Below are positions 38,027 to 46,035 of a stretch of DNA of 64,000 nucleotides, in pieces; positions within the stretch are counted from its first letter, which is position 1, and every line of letters starts with the position of its first letter. A program made the translations under genes and the position numbers. The DNA comes from Sphaerisporangium corydalis. GTDB lineage: Bacteria > Actinomycetota > Actinomycetes > Streptosporangiales > Streptosporangiaceae. The notes beneath the pieces were generated by a model that had not been told where the DNA came from, searched no databases, and was given only the letters and a program-made list of their open reading frames with translations. The stretch covers positions 1 to 64,000 of the forward strand of contig NZ_JANZYP010000008.1 in the NCBI RefSeq assembly GCF_025506355.1. Reading direction: 5' to 3'.

Positions 38027-39325
38027 ATGGCTGGACACCTCGAGGAGTCATGGCCCGCAGCCTGGGACGCCCCAAGCAAGCGGGACCGGCGGGGTGGGCT
38101 CTATCGCCCCTACCTTCCTGACCTCCTTGCGGGTGGCGGCCCGCTTGAGGTGTCCTCGGGCATGGCTCAAGAAGCCTCCAAGGCTGAGAATCTGGTGCGC
38201 CGGCTGGTCGCGCATCCCGCAAGCCACGGCATCGACGGCCTCGCTCGGTTCCTCCTTCGGTCAGAGGCGATCGCCTCATCCAGGATCGAAGGGCTGCAGG
38301 CTTCCCCGCAGCAGGTGGCGCTGGCCGAACTCGCCGACGGCGACACGGGGGTCACACAAGGATTCACCACGACGGCAAAGCTGGTGGCCAACAATGTGAC
38401 AGCGCTTCGGCGGGCCGTCACCGAACTGGTCGCTGTCGAGGCCGTCTCGACGGCCGACATCGTGGCTTTGCATCAGGCTCTGCTGCCCGAGGACAGGAAC
38501 CACGGCCTACGGGAGGTGCAGAATTGGATCGGCGGCGGCAATTGGCACCCTTTGGACGCCGAGTTCGTCCCGCCTCCGCCCGAGCACGTCCCTGCGCTTA
38601 TTGCCGATCTCGCGTCCTATGTCAACGACGCTCCGCACGCGCCTCTCATCCAGGCCGCACTGGTCCATGCGCAGTTCGAGACCATCCATCCGTTCACCGA
38701 TGGCAACGGCAGAGTCGGCCGGGCGCTCATTCACACAGTCCTCACTCGGCGCGGGCTGACCCCGAACGCGATCCTTCCGATCAGCTTGGTTTTACTCACG
38801 CGCTCGGATGAATACGTCAACGGGCTCACGGCGTTTCGATACAACGGCGAAATGGCGTCGCAGGAAGCTCAGTCCGCTCGGAACGCTTGGCTACATGTTT
38901 TCCTCACGGCCACGACGACGGCTGTCGAGCAGGCGGAGAGGTTCGCCGACGAACTCACTGAGCTGCGCGCGGAGTGGCTGGAGCGGCACCGCCTCTTCCG
39001 GCAATCTCGCGGGCTGCGGCCCTCTCCCCGGTCCGGTTCGGCGGTCGCTCGTCTTCTTGAGTTGTTGCCGGCGGTGCCGGTCATGACCGCCCGTACCGTA
39101 CAGCAACTGTTGTCGGTCACTCACCCTGCTGCCCGTCAGGCGCTGGAAGAACTCGCCGGGGCCCGCATCGTGCATCCCAAGCAGGTTGAGCGGCAGACCA
39201 CGGGATACCTGGCTCGTGAAATCTTCGATCTTCTCACGCTGACCGAGCGCCGCTTGGCCAGTACGCGATGGGATACCCGCGAAACCCCACCCCGGCGTAC
39301 GGTCCCGGCTCGTCCACAGCGTTGA
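38027..39325 (+). CDS. Fic-family AMP-transferase with winged-helix tail
   Basis: A 432-residue Fic protein. The N-terminal domain carries the inhibitory helix SSRIEG near residues 84-89 (pattern S/T-x3-E-G/N), so it is a self-inhibited class II type. The Fic core has HPFTDGNGRVGR near residues 221-232, complete with catalytic His and phosphate-binding residues. The C-terminal ~110 residues hold a winged HTH (TARTVQQLLSVTHPAARQALEEL). It should transfer AMP (or another nucleotide) to a protein target; target unknown. Starts at 38018 or 38027 avoid the upstream operator; 38027 has GAAAGG 9 nt ahead. The longer ORF from 37955 would run through the operator. Confidence 0.9.
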   Translation: MAGHLEESWPAAWDAPSKRDRRGGLYRPYLPDLLAGGGPLEVSSGMAQEASKAENLVRRLVAHPASHGIDGLARFLLRSEAIASSRIEGLQASPQQVALAELADGDTGVTQGFTTTAKLVANNVTALRRAVTELVAVEAVSTADIVALHQALLPEDRNHGLREVQNWIGGGNWHPLDAEFVPPPPEHVPALIADLASYVNDAPHAPLIQAALVHAQFETIHPFTDGNGRVGRALIHTVLTRRGLTPNAILPISLVLLTRSDEYVNGLTAFRYNGEMASQEAQSARNAWLHVFLTATTTAVEQAERFADELTELRAEWLERHRLFRQSRGLRPSPRSGSAVARLLELLPAVPVMTARTVQQLLSVTHPAARQALEELAGARIVHPKQVERQTTGYLAREIFDLLTLTERRLASTRWDTRETPPRRTVPARPQR

Positions 39326-39473
39326 GTCCGGTAACGGCTGCGATCTGCCAAGCCAGGGCCGGTCAGGGCGCTGCGCAAGCGATGATCTTCGTGTGCGCGA
39401 CAGGCGGCGCAGGGTCCTGACCTGGCCTGGCGTGAGGTGCTGCCGCACGCGTTGCCAGGTAGCTTTTTCAAAT

Positions 39474-39595
39474 GGCAGGAAGTGGTCAGGGGCGGGCAGC
39501 TTGCTGCCGTCCATTCGTCTGGTTCCAGGGTTCTGTTTGCCGGAGAGTTGTTCTCACAAGGACGAACACAAAACCTCCCGGAAAAGAGAACGAAA
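39474..39595 (+). promoter_or_regulatory. Conserved GTTWD-cassette leader, copy 3
   Basis: 122 bp with the same hairpin and GAGTTGTTCTCACAAGG block. Middle of the copy 1/2 type (TTCCAGGGTTCTGTTTGCC). Starts 148 bp after fic. Confidence 0.75.
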
Positions 39596-39733
39596 ATGAC
39601 GAACTCCACTTTCTCCCCCGCCGCCAAGAACACCGCCACCCGCGCCGCCGGCACCACCTGGGACTCCTTCTCCCACACCGCCGGAACCACCTGGGACACC
39701 TTCGGAAAGACCCCCGGCACCACCTGGGACTGA
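39596..39733 (+). CDS. GTTWD triple-repeat peptide, copy 3
   Basis: A 45-residue peptide: MTNSTFSPAAKNTATR, then GTTWD units separated by SFSHTA and TFGKTP, ending in GTTWD. Differences from copy 1 are Ser to Phe at residue 6, Arg to His in the first linker and Ala to Thr in the second. The middle unit again uses GGA for Gly. The genes downstream (DUF397, XRE) are on the other strand, so this copy stands alone as a transcription unit. Confidence 0.75.
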   Translation: MTNSTFSPAAKNTATRAAGTTWDSFSHTAGTTWDTFGKTPGTTWD

Positions 39734-39849
39734 AAAACCGGAAAGCCCCTCGAACAGCCGCTGGAAAATGAACACGACCGTTCGCTGAACGGCTTCAGGA
39801 AATACTGCGACACCGCAGGCAAGAAAGCGCACGGACCGCCAGGCCAAGT

Positions 39850-39905
39850 CGACCAAGACCATCGCGATCGGTACCCGACGGATGGCATCGGCGAACACCA
39901 CAGTG
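39850..39905. repeat. Cassette 3' element, copy 3
   Basis: Contains CGGATGGCATCGGCGAACACC. Shares the GATGGCATCGGC core with copies 2 and 5 and GCGAACA with copy 1, but its left flank is unlike either pair. Confidence 0.55.
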
Positions 39906-39973
39906 TTAGGCCCAGGACTCCAGGTCCCCATCGAATTCCCGGTCACCCGCTGCAGGGGTGAATTCCCGACGAG

Positions 39974-40180
39974 TCAGGACAGATTGCTGAAGCTGCCTGC
40001 CTTGACGCCGATGACGAAGGACCGCCACTCGGAGGGACCGAAAATCAGGTTAGGTCCATCCGGAATCTTGCTGTCACGTACGGCGACCACGCCGGGAAGA
40101 TTGTCGGCTACTTCTACACACTGCCCGCCATTGCCTGAAGATCGTGACGACTTCCGCCATACGGCGACACTCAAGTCCAT
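39974..40180 (-). CDS. DUF397 protein
   Basis: A 68-residue protein with the DUF397 hallmarks: WRKSSRSSGNGGQCVEVA near the N-terminus, VAVRDSKIPDGP in the middle, and WRSFVIGVKAG at the end. In actinomycetes these small proteins are partners of XRE/DUF5753 regulators in the whiJ/abaA-type modules that affect development and antibiotic production. The start at 40180 lies inside the end of the XRE gene (10-nt overlap), so translational coupling remains although the XRE gene is shrunken. Confidence 0.9.
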   Translation of the reverse strand: MDLSVAVWRKSSRSSGNGGQCVEVADNLPGVVAVRDSKIPDGPNLIFGPSEWRSFVIGVKAGSFSNLS

Positions 40181-40386
40181 TGCTGTTTCGCTTCCTCGAT
40201 CATCTTGCGGGACCCGCGCTCAGGATATGCCCATAGTCGTATGAGGCGGCTCACCTGGGTCTGTGTGCATCCCAGGCGGGTGGCCACGGCGGCCTGGGAG
40301 AGCTGAGCGGCCTCGCGCAGGCGGCGCATCTCGGTGCCGAACGGCACGCGAGGGGACCCGGGGTCGGGGAATTGCTCCACGGTCAT
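40171..40386 (-). pseudogene. XRE/DUF5753 regulator reduced by internal deletion
   Basis: A 71-residue ORF. Residues 15-48 are a good XRE helix-turn-helix (FGTEMRRLREAAQLSQAAVATRL, TQTQVSRL). The usual family is ~270-290 residues with a DUF5753 domain after the HTH. Here the HTH is followed almost at once by ERGSRKMIEEAKQQWT, which resembles the extreme C-terminus of those proteins. The middle ~200 residues thus appear deleted in frame. A mini-repressor that still binds DNA is possible, but it lacks its sensing domain. The downstream DUF397 overlap is retained. Confidence 0.65.
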
Positions 40387-40604
40387 GGCGATCCTCTCGA
40401 ATAGAGAAAATCGGGCTTTTCATCTTGGGCGGCGATTCCGGTCCGAGGTTTGATTAAACCGGCCGCTGTCATCACCGGTCATCTTCTGGGCCGCCGATCA
40501 GGCTTGGAATCACCGGTCACGAAGGCAATACAAGCACACGCCATGTTTATCCGGCAGGACGGAAAGAAAAGCGATTCATCATCTGTGAGCGAGGGGCGGG
40601 ACGA

Positions 40605-41075
40605 GTGAAAAGGGATCGAGGGGGTAGCTTCCGGCGGCCAGGGCCGGTCGGGCTGCGGCAATGCGATGAGGCGCCCAGTTCGGACGCGTGGATCGGGGAC
40701 TTTCCCGGCGGGATCGCGTCCGTGCCCGCGACCCGGGCGTGGGCGCGCGGGCTGCTGGCCACGCGGGTCGCCGGTCCGGTGCAGGACGACGTCATGCTCC
40801 TGCTGAGCGAGGTGGTCACCAACGCGGTGGAGCACTCGTCCTCCGGGAGCAGGGCCGATGGGCGGGTGACCGTACGCGTGACCCTTTCTTCCCGGTTCGT
40901 CCACGTGGAGGTGACCGACGCGGGATCGGCCACGAGCGCGCCCGTGGCGCGGATGGTGGAGGCCGGCAGCGAGGGCGGACGGGGCCTGTGGCTGGTCGAC
41001 ATGATCGCGACCGCGTGGGGATCCCGTCACGACGGCAAGGCAGGCAGAACGGTCTGGTTCCAGGCGGCGCTGTAG
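40605..41075 (+). CDS. RsbW-like ATP-binding protein (HATPase_c)
   Basis: A 156-residue single-domain GHKL ATPase of the anti-sigma/RsbW class. Motifs: LLLSEVVTNAVEHS (N box), VEVTDAGSA (G1), GGRGLWLVDMIATAWG (G2). The N-terminal ~40 residues are variable. Such proteins lie divergent from XRE/DUF397 pairs in actinomycetes, as here with a 218-bp gap. It may bind a sigma factor or an anti-sigma antagonist as a kinase, but no partner is encoded next to it. GTG 40605 follows a GAGGGGCGGG ribosome site. Confidence 0.88.
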   Translation: MKRDRGGSFRRPGPVGLRQCDEAPSSDAWIGDFPGGIASVPATRAWARGLLATRVAGPVQDDVMLLLSEVVTNAVEHSSSGSRADGRVTVRVTLSSRFVHVEVTDAGSATSAPVARMVEAGSEGGRGLWLVDMIATAWGSRHDGKAGRTVWFQAAL

Positions 41076-41118
41076 GAGGGTTACGCCACGACAGGGCGCC
41101 CCACCGATACGCGCGCAT

Positions 41119-41250
41119 ATGGCCGCGTCACTGCCAATACCGCGACGCAGATGGTCGCGTCACTGCCAATACCGCGACGCAGATGGTCGCGTCACTGCCA
41201 ATACCGCGACGCAGATGGCCGCGTCACTACGACGCAGATGGCGGCGTCAC
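41119..41250 (+). repeat. 32-bp minisatellite
   Basis: Three full 32-bp units beginning ATGGCCGCGTCACTG or ATGGTCGCGTCACTG (41119, 41151, 41183), a shortened 23-bp unit (41215) and a partial one (41238). Units are contiguous without spacers. It fills most of the gap between the ATPase and the AI-2E gene. Confidence 0.9.
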
Positions 41251-41340
41251 GGGAGGTGAGCGCTCGGGCCCCGGGCGAGGGGGTCACTCATCGGCGCCGG
41301 CCCGAGTCCGTTTCCTCTGGACTGTGCCTAGGGTGTCCTT

Positions 41341-42489
41341 GTGCCTGACATGCTCAATGCCACGAAGACGCGCACCGCGCTGCGCACGTCGGCGCTCATC
41401 TCCCTGGAGATGCTCGTCGTCCTGCTGATGGCCGCGGTAGCCGTATGGGTCCTCGGCCAGATGTGGTCCGTTATTTGGCCGCTCGTGATCGCCCTGCTCC
41501 TCACCACCCTGACCTGGCCCGTGGCCCGCTTCCTGCGCCGGCACGGCTGGCATCCCGCCCTGGCCGCCTCGGTGGTGACCATCCTCTTCCTCCTGGTCGC
41601 CGCAGGCACCGTGGTGCTGATCGCCGTCCCGGTGGCGTCCCAGTCCGGCGAGCTGTCCGCCGGGGTGGGCAGAGGCATCCAGCAGTTGCGCGACTGGGCC
41701 GCCGGGCCACCGCTGAACATCAGCGCGGACCAGGTCAGCAGCGCACTCGACAGCGGGGTCAAGCGCGTCCAGGCCAGTGTCGGCAGCATCGTCACCGCCA
41801 CCCTCACCGGCGTGGGCACCGTGGTCAACGGCCTGGTCACCACCGTCCTGGCGCTCTTCCTGATGTTCTTCTTCCTCAAGGACGGCCCGCGGTTCCTGCC
41901 CTGGCTGACCCGTCAGCTACCCGGCCGACTCGCCACGGACGTGCCGACCGTGGCCGCGCGTAGCTGGGACACCCTCGGCTCGTTCGTACGCTCCCAGGCC
42001 TTCGTGGGCCTGCTCGACGCCGTCTTCATCGGTCTCGGCCTGTGGATCGTGGGCGTACCGCTGGTCCTGCCCCTGGCCGTCCTGACCTTCGTCTCGGCGT
42101 TCATCCCCATCGTCGGAGCCCTGTTCGCCGGGTTCGTCGCGGTCCTCATCGCGCTGGTGTCCAACGGGTGGACGGACGCGCTGGTCGTGCTCGCCATCAT
42201 CGTCGCCGTGCAGCAGCTAGAGGGGAACGTGTTCCAGCCCATGGTGCAGAGCCGAGGTCTCGGCCTGCACGCGGGGGTGATCCTTCTGGCGGTGACGCTG
42301 GGCGGCAGCCTGGCGGGCATCGTGGGCAGCCTGCTCGCCGTACCGGTCGCGGCCCTGATCGCCGTGGTGTGGAACTACCTGCGCGAACAGCTCAGCGACC
42401 CGCCCCAAGAACCGGACACCGGCGTACCGGTAACGGACCAACCAGACACCGGCAAACCAGAGACCGTCCCCGTGCCGAAACCCACCTGA
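41341..42489 (+). CDS. AI-2E family transporter
   Basis: A 382-residue integral membrane protein of the AI-2E exporter/PerM family with about eight helices. The first two lie at residues ~20-60, a soluble stretch at ~95-145 includes GVGRGIQQLRDWA, and the family core near the middle and end shows LFLMFFFLKDGPRFLPWL, AFIPIVGALFAGFVA and QQLEGNVFQPMVQSR. Substrates in this family range from autoinducer-2 to ions; none can be assigned. GTG 41341 has AGGG ~8 nt upstream. Its 3' end abuts a truncated SRPBCC remnant on the other strand. Confidence 0.88.
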   Translation: MPDMLNATKTRTALRTSALISLEMLVVLLMAAVAVWVLGQMWSVIWPLVIALLLTTLTWPVARFLRRHGWHPALAASVVTILFLLVAAGTVVLIAVPVASQSGELSAGVGRGIQQLRDWAAGPPLNISADQVSSALDSGVKRVQASVGSIVTATLTGVGTVVNGLVTTVLALFLMFFFLKDGPRFLPWLTRQLPGRLATDVPTVAARSWDTLGSFVRSQAFVGLLDAVFIGLGLWIVGVPLVLPLAVLTFVSAFIPIVGALFAGFVAVLIALVSNGWTDALVVLAIIVAVQQLEGNVFQPMVQSRGLGLHAGVILLAVTLGGSLAGIVGSLLAVPVAALIAVVWNYLREQLSDPPQEPDTGVPVTDQPDTGKPETVPVPKPT

Positions 42490-42537
42490 CGAGGTCACCG
42501 TCCGCCCGTTGTGCTCGATGTAGGTTCCGAGGTTCAT
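42490..42537 (-). pseudogene. Truncated SRPBCC/AHSA1 gene remnant
   Basis: Just after the ArsR stop, overlapping it as TGATG, a reading frame begins MNLGTYIEHNGRTV. This is the normal opening of the SRPBCC-domain protein usually encoded downstream of this type of ArsR gene. After ~14 codons the likeness stops and the frame runs into the antisense of the AI-2E gene. The rest of the gene has been lost, apparently when the AI-2E gene arrived next to it. Confidence 0.6.
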
Positions 42538-42851
42538 CAGGTCTCCTTGGTGTCGTCGAGGTACCGCCCGAGCGTGTCGAGCCGGGCGTTCCACAGCCGC
42601 CGGTAGGGGGCGAGCCATGCGTCGAGCTCGGCCAGCGGGGCGGGGTCGAGGGTGTAGACGCGGCGTTGCGCGTCCTGCTCGACGCGGACGACGCCCGCGT
42701 CGCGCAGCACCCGGAGGTGCTTGGACGTGGCCGGCTGGCTGAGGTCGAGCGCGTCGACCAGCTCACCGACGGCGCGGGGGCGCTCACGCAGGAGCTCGAG
42801 TATCGCGCGGCGGTTCGGATCGATCAGCACGGACCAGATCGCATCGGGCAC
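42537..42851 (-). CDS. ArsR-family winged-helix repressor
   Basis: A 104-residue repressor with a complete ArsR winged HTH: DPNRRAILELLRERP, VGELVDALDLSQPATSKHL, LRDAGVVRVEQDAQRRVYTL. There is no cysteine metal site; this subgroup is usually paired with an SRPBCC protein. The C-terminal WLAPYRRLWNARLDTLGRYLDD fits that subgroup. I chose GTG 42851, which starts just after a palindromic operator and may be leaderless; an ATG at 42884 would put the operator inside the gene. Its partner gene downstream is truncated. Confidence 0.85.
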   Translation of the reverse strand: MPDAIWSVLIDPNRRAILELLRERPRAVGELVDALDLSQPATSKHLRVLRDAGVVRVEQDAQRRVYTLDPAPLAELDAWLAPYRRLWNARLDTLGRYLDDTKET

Positions 42852-42859
42852 TCGGCCCA

Positions 42860-42879
42860 ATATGCCACAGGAGGCATAT
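42860..42879. promoter_or_regulatory. Palindromic ArsR operator
   Basis: ATATGCC-N6-GGCATAT, a perfect 7-bp inverted repeat 8 bp upstream of the GTG chosen for ArsR and overlapping a CATATT that could be its -10 element. Fits autoregulation. Confidence 0.65.
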
Positions 42880-43035
42880 GCCATGCAAGGAATACACGCC
42901 GGTTTTCGTGTTCCGGTGAGGCGCGCCTGCCGTCGCGGAAGGCGATCACCCGATGCGTACGGGCGGCCGTGCGGGGCTCTCACCTGCGGTTACGTCCTTC
43001 GTCGGCGGGACCGGCGGCACGTCCCCCGAGATGGT

Positions 43036-43158
43036 GGCAGGAAGTGGTCAGGGGCGGGCAGCTTGCTGCCGTCCATTCATCTGGTTCGGGGCGCGGAATT
43101 GCCGGAGAGTTGTTCTCACAAGGACGAACACAAAACCTCCGAAGAAAAGAGAACGACA
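43036..43158 (+). promoter_or_regulatory. Conserved GTTWD-cassette leader, copy 4
   Basis: 123 bp. Same hairpin and GAGTTGTTCTCACAAGG block, but the middle is the other type, TTCGGGGCGCGGAATTGCC, shared with copy 5. The purine tract before the ATG is changed (GAAGAAAAGAGAACGAC), so the frame that reads through copies 1-3 is broken here. This argues that the leader is not protein-coding. Confidence 0.75.
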
Positions 43159-43272
43159 ATGACGAACAACACTTTCTCCGCCACCCGCACTGCCGGCACC
43201 ACCTGGGACTCCCGCGCCGCCGGCACCACCTGGGACAGCTTCTCCAAGACCCCCGGCACCACCTGGGACTAA
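43159..43272 (+). CDS. GTTWD triple-repeat peptide, copy 4
   Basis: A 37-residue peptide, the shortest copy: MTNNTFSATRTA, then GTTWD units with linkers SRAA and SFSKTP, ending in GTTWD. The segment PAAKNTATR is reduced to ATR, and the first spacing is 9 instead of 11 residues. The three GTTWD units are unchanged. Convergent with the phosphoesterase gene on the other strand. Confidence 0.75.
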   Translation: MTNNTFSATRTAGTTWDSRAAGTTWDSFSKTPGTTWD

Positions 43273-43371
43273 GAAAGACCGAACAGATTAATCAGCAAGA
43301 ATCCCAACTGGAAACAACGACCGACGAATAGCAGCAGATCCCATCTAGTAAGACGAGAAAAGCCCGAAAGC

Positions 43372-43430
43372 CCCGGCTAAGACCACCTTGATCCGCATTC
43401 GGATCGGCGGCACCGGCGGACACCGAAGAA
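43372..43430. repeat. Cassette 3' element, copy 4
   Basis: GGCTAAGACCACCTTGATCC, then GCATTCGGATCGGCGGCACCGG. It pairs with copy 1 (GACTAAGACCCTCTTGATCC) even though its leader pairs with copy 5. Confidence 0.65.
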
Positions 43431-43529
43431 ATCGGGCGAACAAAGCGGACGGCCCGACCCCCGCGAGACTCCATCCCCTGGCCCACCGGCCGGCCTTCGG
43501 CATGGCCATTGCGTCCCGCGGGATCAGAG

Positions 43530-44867
43530 TCAGTGCACCAGGCCGATGCCGGTGAAGGAGCGGTCGTACTCGGTGAACGACTGGTTGGTGTACGGCCCGT
43601 AGATCCAGGTGCGCACCGAGCCCGCCTGGGTGTCGATCTCGACCAGGCGCACCGGGTTGGTGGTGTTGGAGTGGAACGTCTGCAGGAACGAGTAGATCTT
43701 GTTGCCGTGCACGCCGGTGTCCACCCTGTTCCCCGCGATGCCGACATGCCCGGAGAAGACGAACATGATGTTGGCGTACTGCTTGATGAGGTTGTCGTAC
43801 AGGTACTGCGGGCTGGTGGCGCCGTACCCGGCGCTCTGCTCGATCGCGCCGTTCGCGTCGATGTAGTCGTGCGTGGCCACGATGACGTTGTGGTGCGGGT
43901 AGGCGGCGACGACGCTCTTGGCCCAGTCGACCACCTCGGTCCTCGGCCACAGCTCAAGGGTCATCACCAGCCACTGTGCCCCGCCGGCGTCATAGGTCGA
44001 GAACGAGTTGTCGACCTTGCCCGGCTCGAACTGCCCCTTGACGGCGCCGTACTGCGCAGCGGTGAAGTACTGGTTGAAGACGGTCGTGTCCCGGACGAGC
44101 TCCCGCGTGTGAGCGGGGTCGCGGGCCGAGCCGCCGACACCGGTCGCCTGCGTGTCATGGTTGCCGATCGCCAGCGAGTACGGCACCTTCGCCGTCTCCA
44201 GCGACCGCATGGCGTTCCGCGCGACCATGTACTGCGAATGGTCGGGGGTGTCCCAGTTGACGACGTCACCGGTGTGCGTCACGAACCGCAGGTCGAGCGC
44301 GGCCCGGTTGCCGGCGAGCCAGTCGGTCCGGTTCTTGAAGCGGGTGTCGCCCGCGTTCAGCACTTCCTGCTGGGTGTCGGGCATGACGGCGAAGCTGAAC
44401 TTGGTGTCGGTGACGGGCGACTCCATCCGGGCGTAGGCCAGGTGGACGTTGCGGTCGCACGCCGCCGTGCTCAGGTCGTTGATGAACTGGATCTTGACGG
44501 AGTGCGTGCCCGCGCCGAGCGCCGGTCCCACCGGGTAGGTGCCGTAGCTGGTGGCGCTGACGATCGTGGTCTGGCCGGCGACCGTGCCGTCCACCGTCAC
44601 CTGGACGGTCGGCCACCCCTCGCAGTTGTCGCCGATCGCGCCGATCGCCACCCGGCCGGAGCCGTCGATCGTCGTGGTGGCGTAGCTGGTATCGCTCCAC
44701 AGTGAGGCCTGGGTGCCCGACGCGGGGACGGGTGTGCCGGTCGCCGTCCTGATGGCCCCGTTCACCACGGTGAACTGCGAGGCCGGGGCGGCGTTCGCGG
44801 TACCTCCCCAGAGGGCGGTGGCCGCCAACGCCGCGATGACCGCGGATCCGCTTCTTCTCATGCGCAT
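43530..44867 (-). CDS. Secreted metallophosphoesterase with carbohydrate-binding module
   Basis: A 445-residue exported protein. The signal peptide (SGSAVIAALAATALWGGTANA) is cut near residue 27. Residues ~30-135 look like a CBM36/CBM60-type xylan-binding fold: a paired cysteine region DNCEGWPTVQVTVDG, SYGTYPVG, and AGTHSVKIQFINDL. The calcineurin-like phosphoesterase domain follows at ~150-440, with MPDTQQ, THTGDVVNW, AIGNHD, ATHDYID and FSGHVG, supplying the usual His/Asp/Asn metal ligands. It probably acts on phosphate esters at plant or microbial polysaccharide surfaces. ATG 44867 follows GAGG by 9 nt; the longer ORF extends into intergenic DNA. Confidence 0.85.
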   Translation of the reverse strand: MRMRRSGSAVIAALAATALWGGTANAAPASQFTVVNGAIRTATGTPVPASGTQASLWSDTSYATTTIDGSGRVAIGAIGDNCEGWPTVQVTVDGTVAGQTTIVSATSYGTYPVGPALGAGTHSVKIQFINDLSTAACDRNVHLAYARMESPVTDTKFSFAVMPDTQQEVLNAGDTRFKNRTDWLAGNRAALDLRFVTHTGDVVNWDTPDHSQYMVARNAMRSLETAKVPYSLAIGNHDTQATGVGGSARDPAHTRELVRDTTVFNQYFTAAQYGAVKGQFEPGKVDNSFSTYDAGGAQWLVMTLELWPRTEVVDWAKSVVAAYPHHNVIVATHDYIDANGAIEQSAGYGATSPQYLYDNLIKQYANIMFVFSGHVGIAGNRVDTGVHGNKIYSFLQTFHSNTTNPVRLVEIDTQAGSVRTWIYGPYTNQSFTEYDRSFTGIGLVH

Positions 44868-45126
44868 CGCCGATTTCCTCCGTGCACGTCGTGTCCGCTG
44901 CTCCGACACCCGGATGGTAGGCAAGATCAGGTACGGCAATGCGAATACCGAGAACATTGTCCAGATACGCGGGCTGTACTTCGTGCTTCCCCCTGAGGGC
45001 GCGTCCGGTTGTGGATCGGGGGCGATCGGCGGTCGAGGTGGCGGTGTCCGGGCGTCGCGCGCGGACCGGCGGGGGTGCGCGCGGAATGATGGGTTCTCCA
45101 GTTCGTCCAGGTGACAGGAGCGTCGG

Positions 45127-45996
45127 ATGCGGATCGGTGTCGTGTTCCCCCAGACCGAGATCGGCGGGGACGTGGGCGCGGTGCGCGCGTACGGCCAAGG
45201 GGTCGAGGAGCTCGGTTTCCAGCACCTCATCGCCTATGACCATGTCCTCGGCGCCGACCCGGCGGTCCACGAGGGCTGGCGCGGCGTCTACGACGTGGAC
45301 ACGACGTTCCACGAGCCGATGGTGCTCTTCGGGTACCTGGCGGCGCTGACCACGCTGGAGCTGGTCGCCTCGATCATCATCCTGCCCCAGCGGCAGACGG
45401 CGCTGGTGGCCAAGCAGGCGGCCGAGGTCGACCTGCTCAGCTCCGGCCGGTTGCGGCTGGGCGTGGGGCTCGGCTGGAACCCGGTCGAGTACGAGGCGCT
45501 CGGCCAGGACTTCACCACCCGGGGCAGGCGCATGGAGGAACAGGTCGAGCTGATGCGCCGGCTGTGGACCGAGCGGTCGGTCACCTTCGAGGGCGAGTAC
45601 GACCGGGTGACCGGAGCCGGGCTGGCGCCCCTGCCGGTGCAGCGGCCGATCCCCATCTGGTTCGGGGCGCAGTCGCCGGCCGCCTACCGCCGTACCGGGC
45701 GCCTGGCCGACGGCTGGTTTCCGCAGATGCTCCCCGGGCCGAAGCTGGACGAGGCGAAGGCGATGGTCCACGAGGCCGCCGTCCAGGCGGGACGCGACCC
45801 GTCGATGCTCGGCATGGACGGCCGCGCCACCTGGACGGGAGACGCGGAGGAACTGAACCGGGTGGCAGGCCGGTGGCGGGAGTCCGGCGCCACGCACCTC
45901 TCCGTCAACACGATGGGCACCGGCCTGAGCTCGCCCGACGACCACCTGACCGCCCTGCGGGCCGCCGCGGCCGCCCTCGGACTACGCCCGTCCTAG
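45127..45996 (+). CDS. LLM-class F420-dependent oxidoreductase
   Basis: A 289-residue TIM-barrel oxidoreductase of the luciferase-like class. Landmarks: MRIGVVFPQTEIGGD at the N-terminus, LEHLIAYDHVLGA-like FQHLIAYDHVLGA, LPQRQTALVAKQAAEVDLLSSGRLRLGVGLGW, and IPIWFGAQSPAAYRRTGRLADGWFP. The GVGLGWNPVE loop is typical of enzymes using F420 in actinomycetes. Substrate not predictable. It ends 39 bp before cassette copy 5. Confidence 0.9.
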   Translation: MRIGVVFPQTEIGGDVGAVRAYGQGVEELGFQHLIAYDHVLGADPAVHEGWRGVYDVDTTFHEPMVLFGYLAALTTLELVASIIILPQRQTALVAKQAAEVDLLSSGRLRLGVGLGWNPVEYEALGQDFTTRGRRMEEQVELMRRLWTERSVTFEGEYDRVTGAGLAPLPVQRPIPIWFGAQSPAAYRRTGRLADGWFPQMLPGPKLDEAKAMVHEAAVQAGRDPSMLGMDGRATWTGDAEELNRVAGRWRESGATHLSVNTMGTGLSSPDDHLTALRAAAAALGLRPS

Positions 45997-46035
45997 ACCC
46001 CGGAGCAGGGCGTTCTCGCCGTCTCCTGTGCGGGT

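Noticed and set aside
41119-41250. CRISPR array
   Set aside because: The 32-bp units are contiguous with no spacers and no cas genes are nearby.
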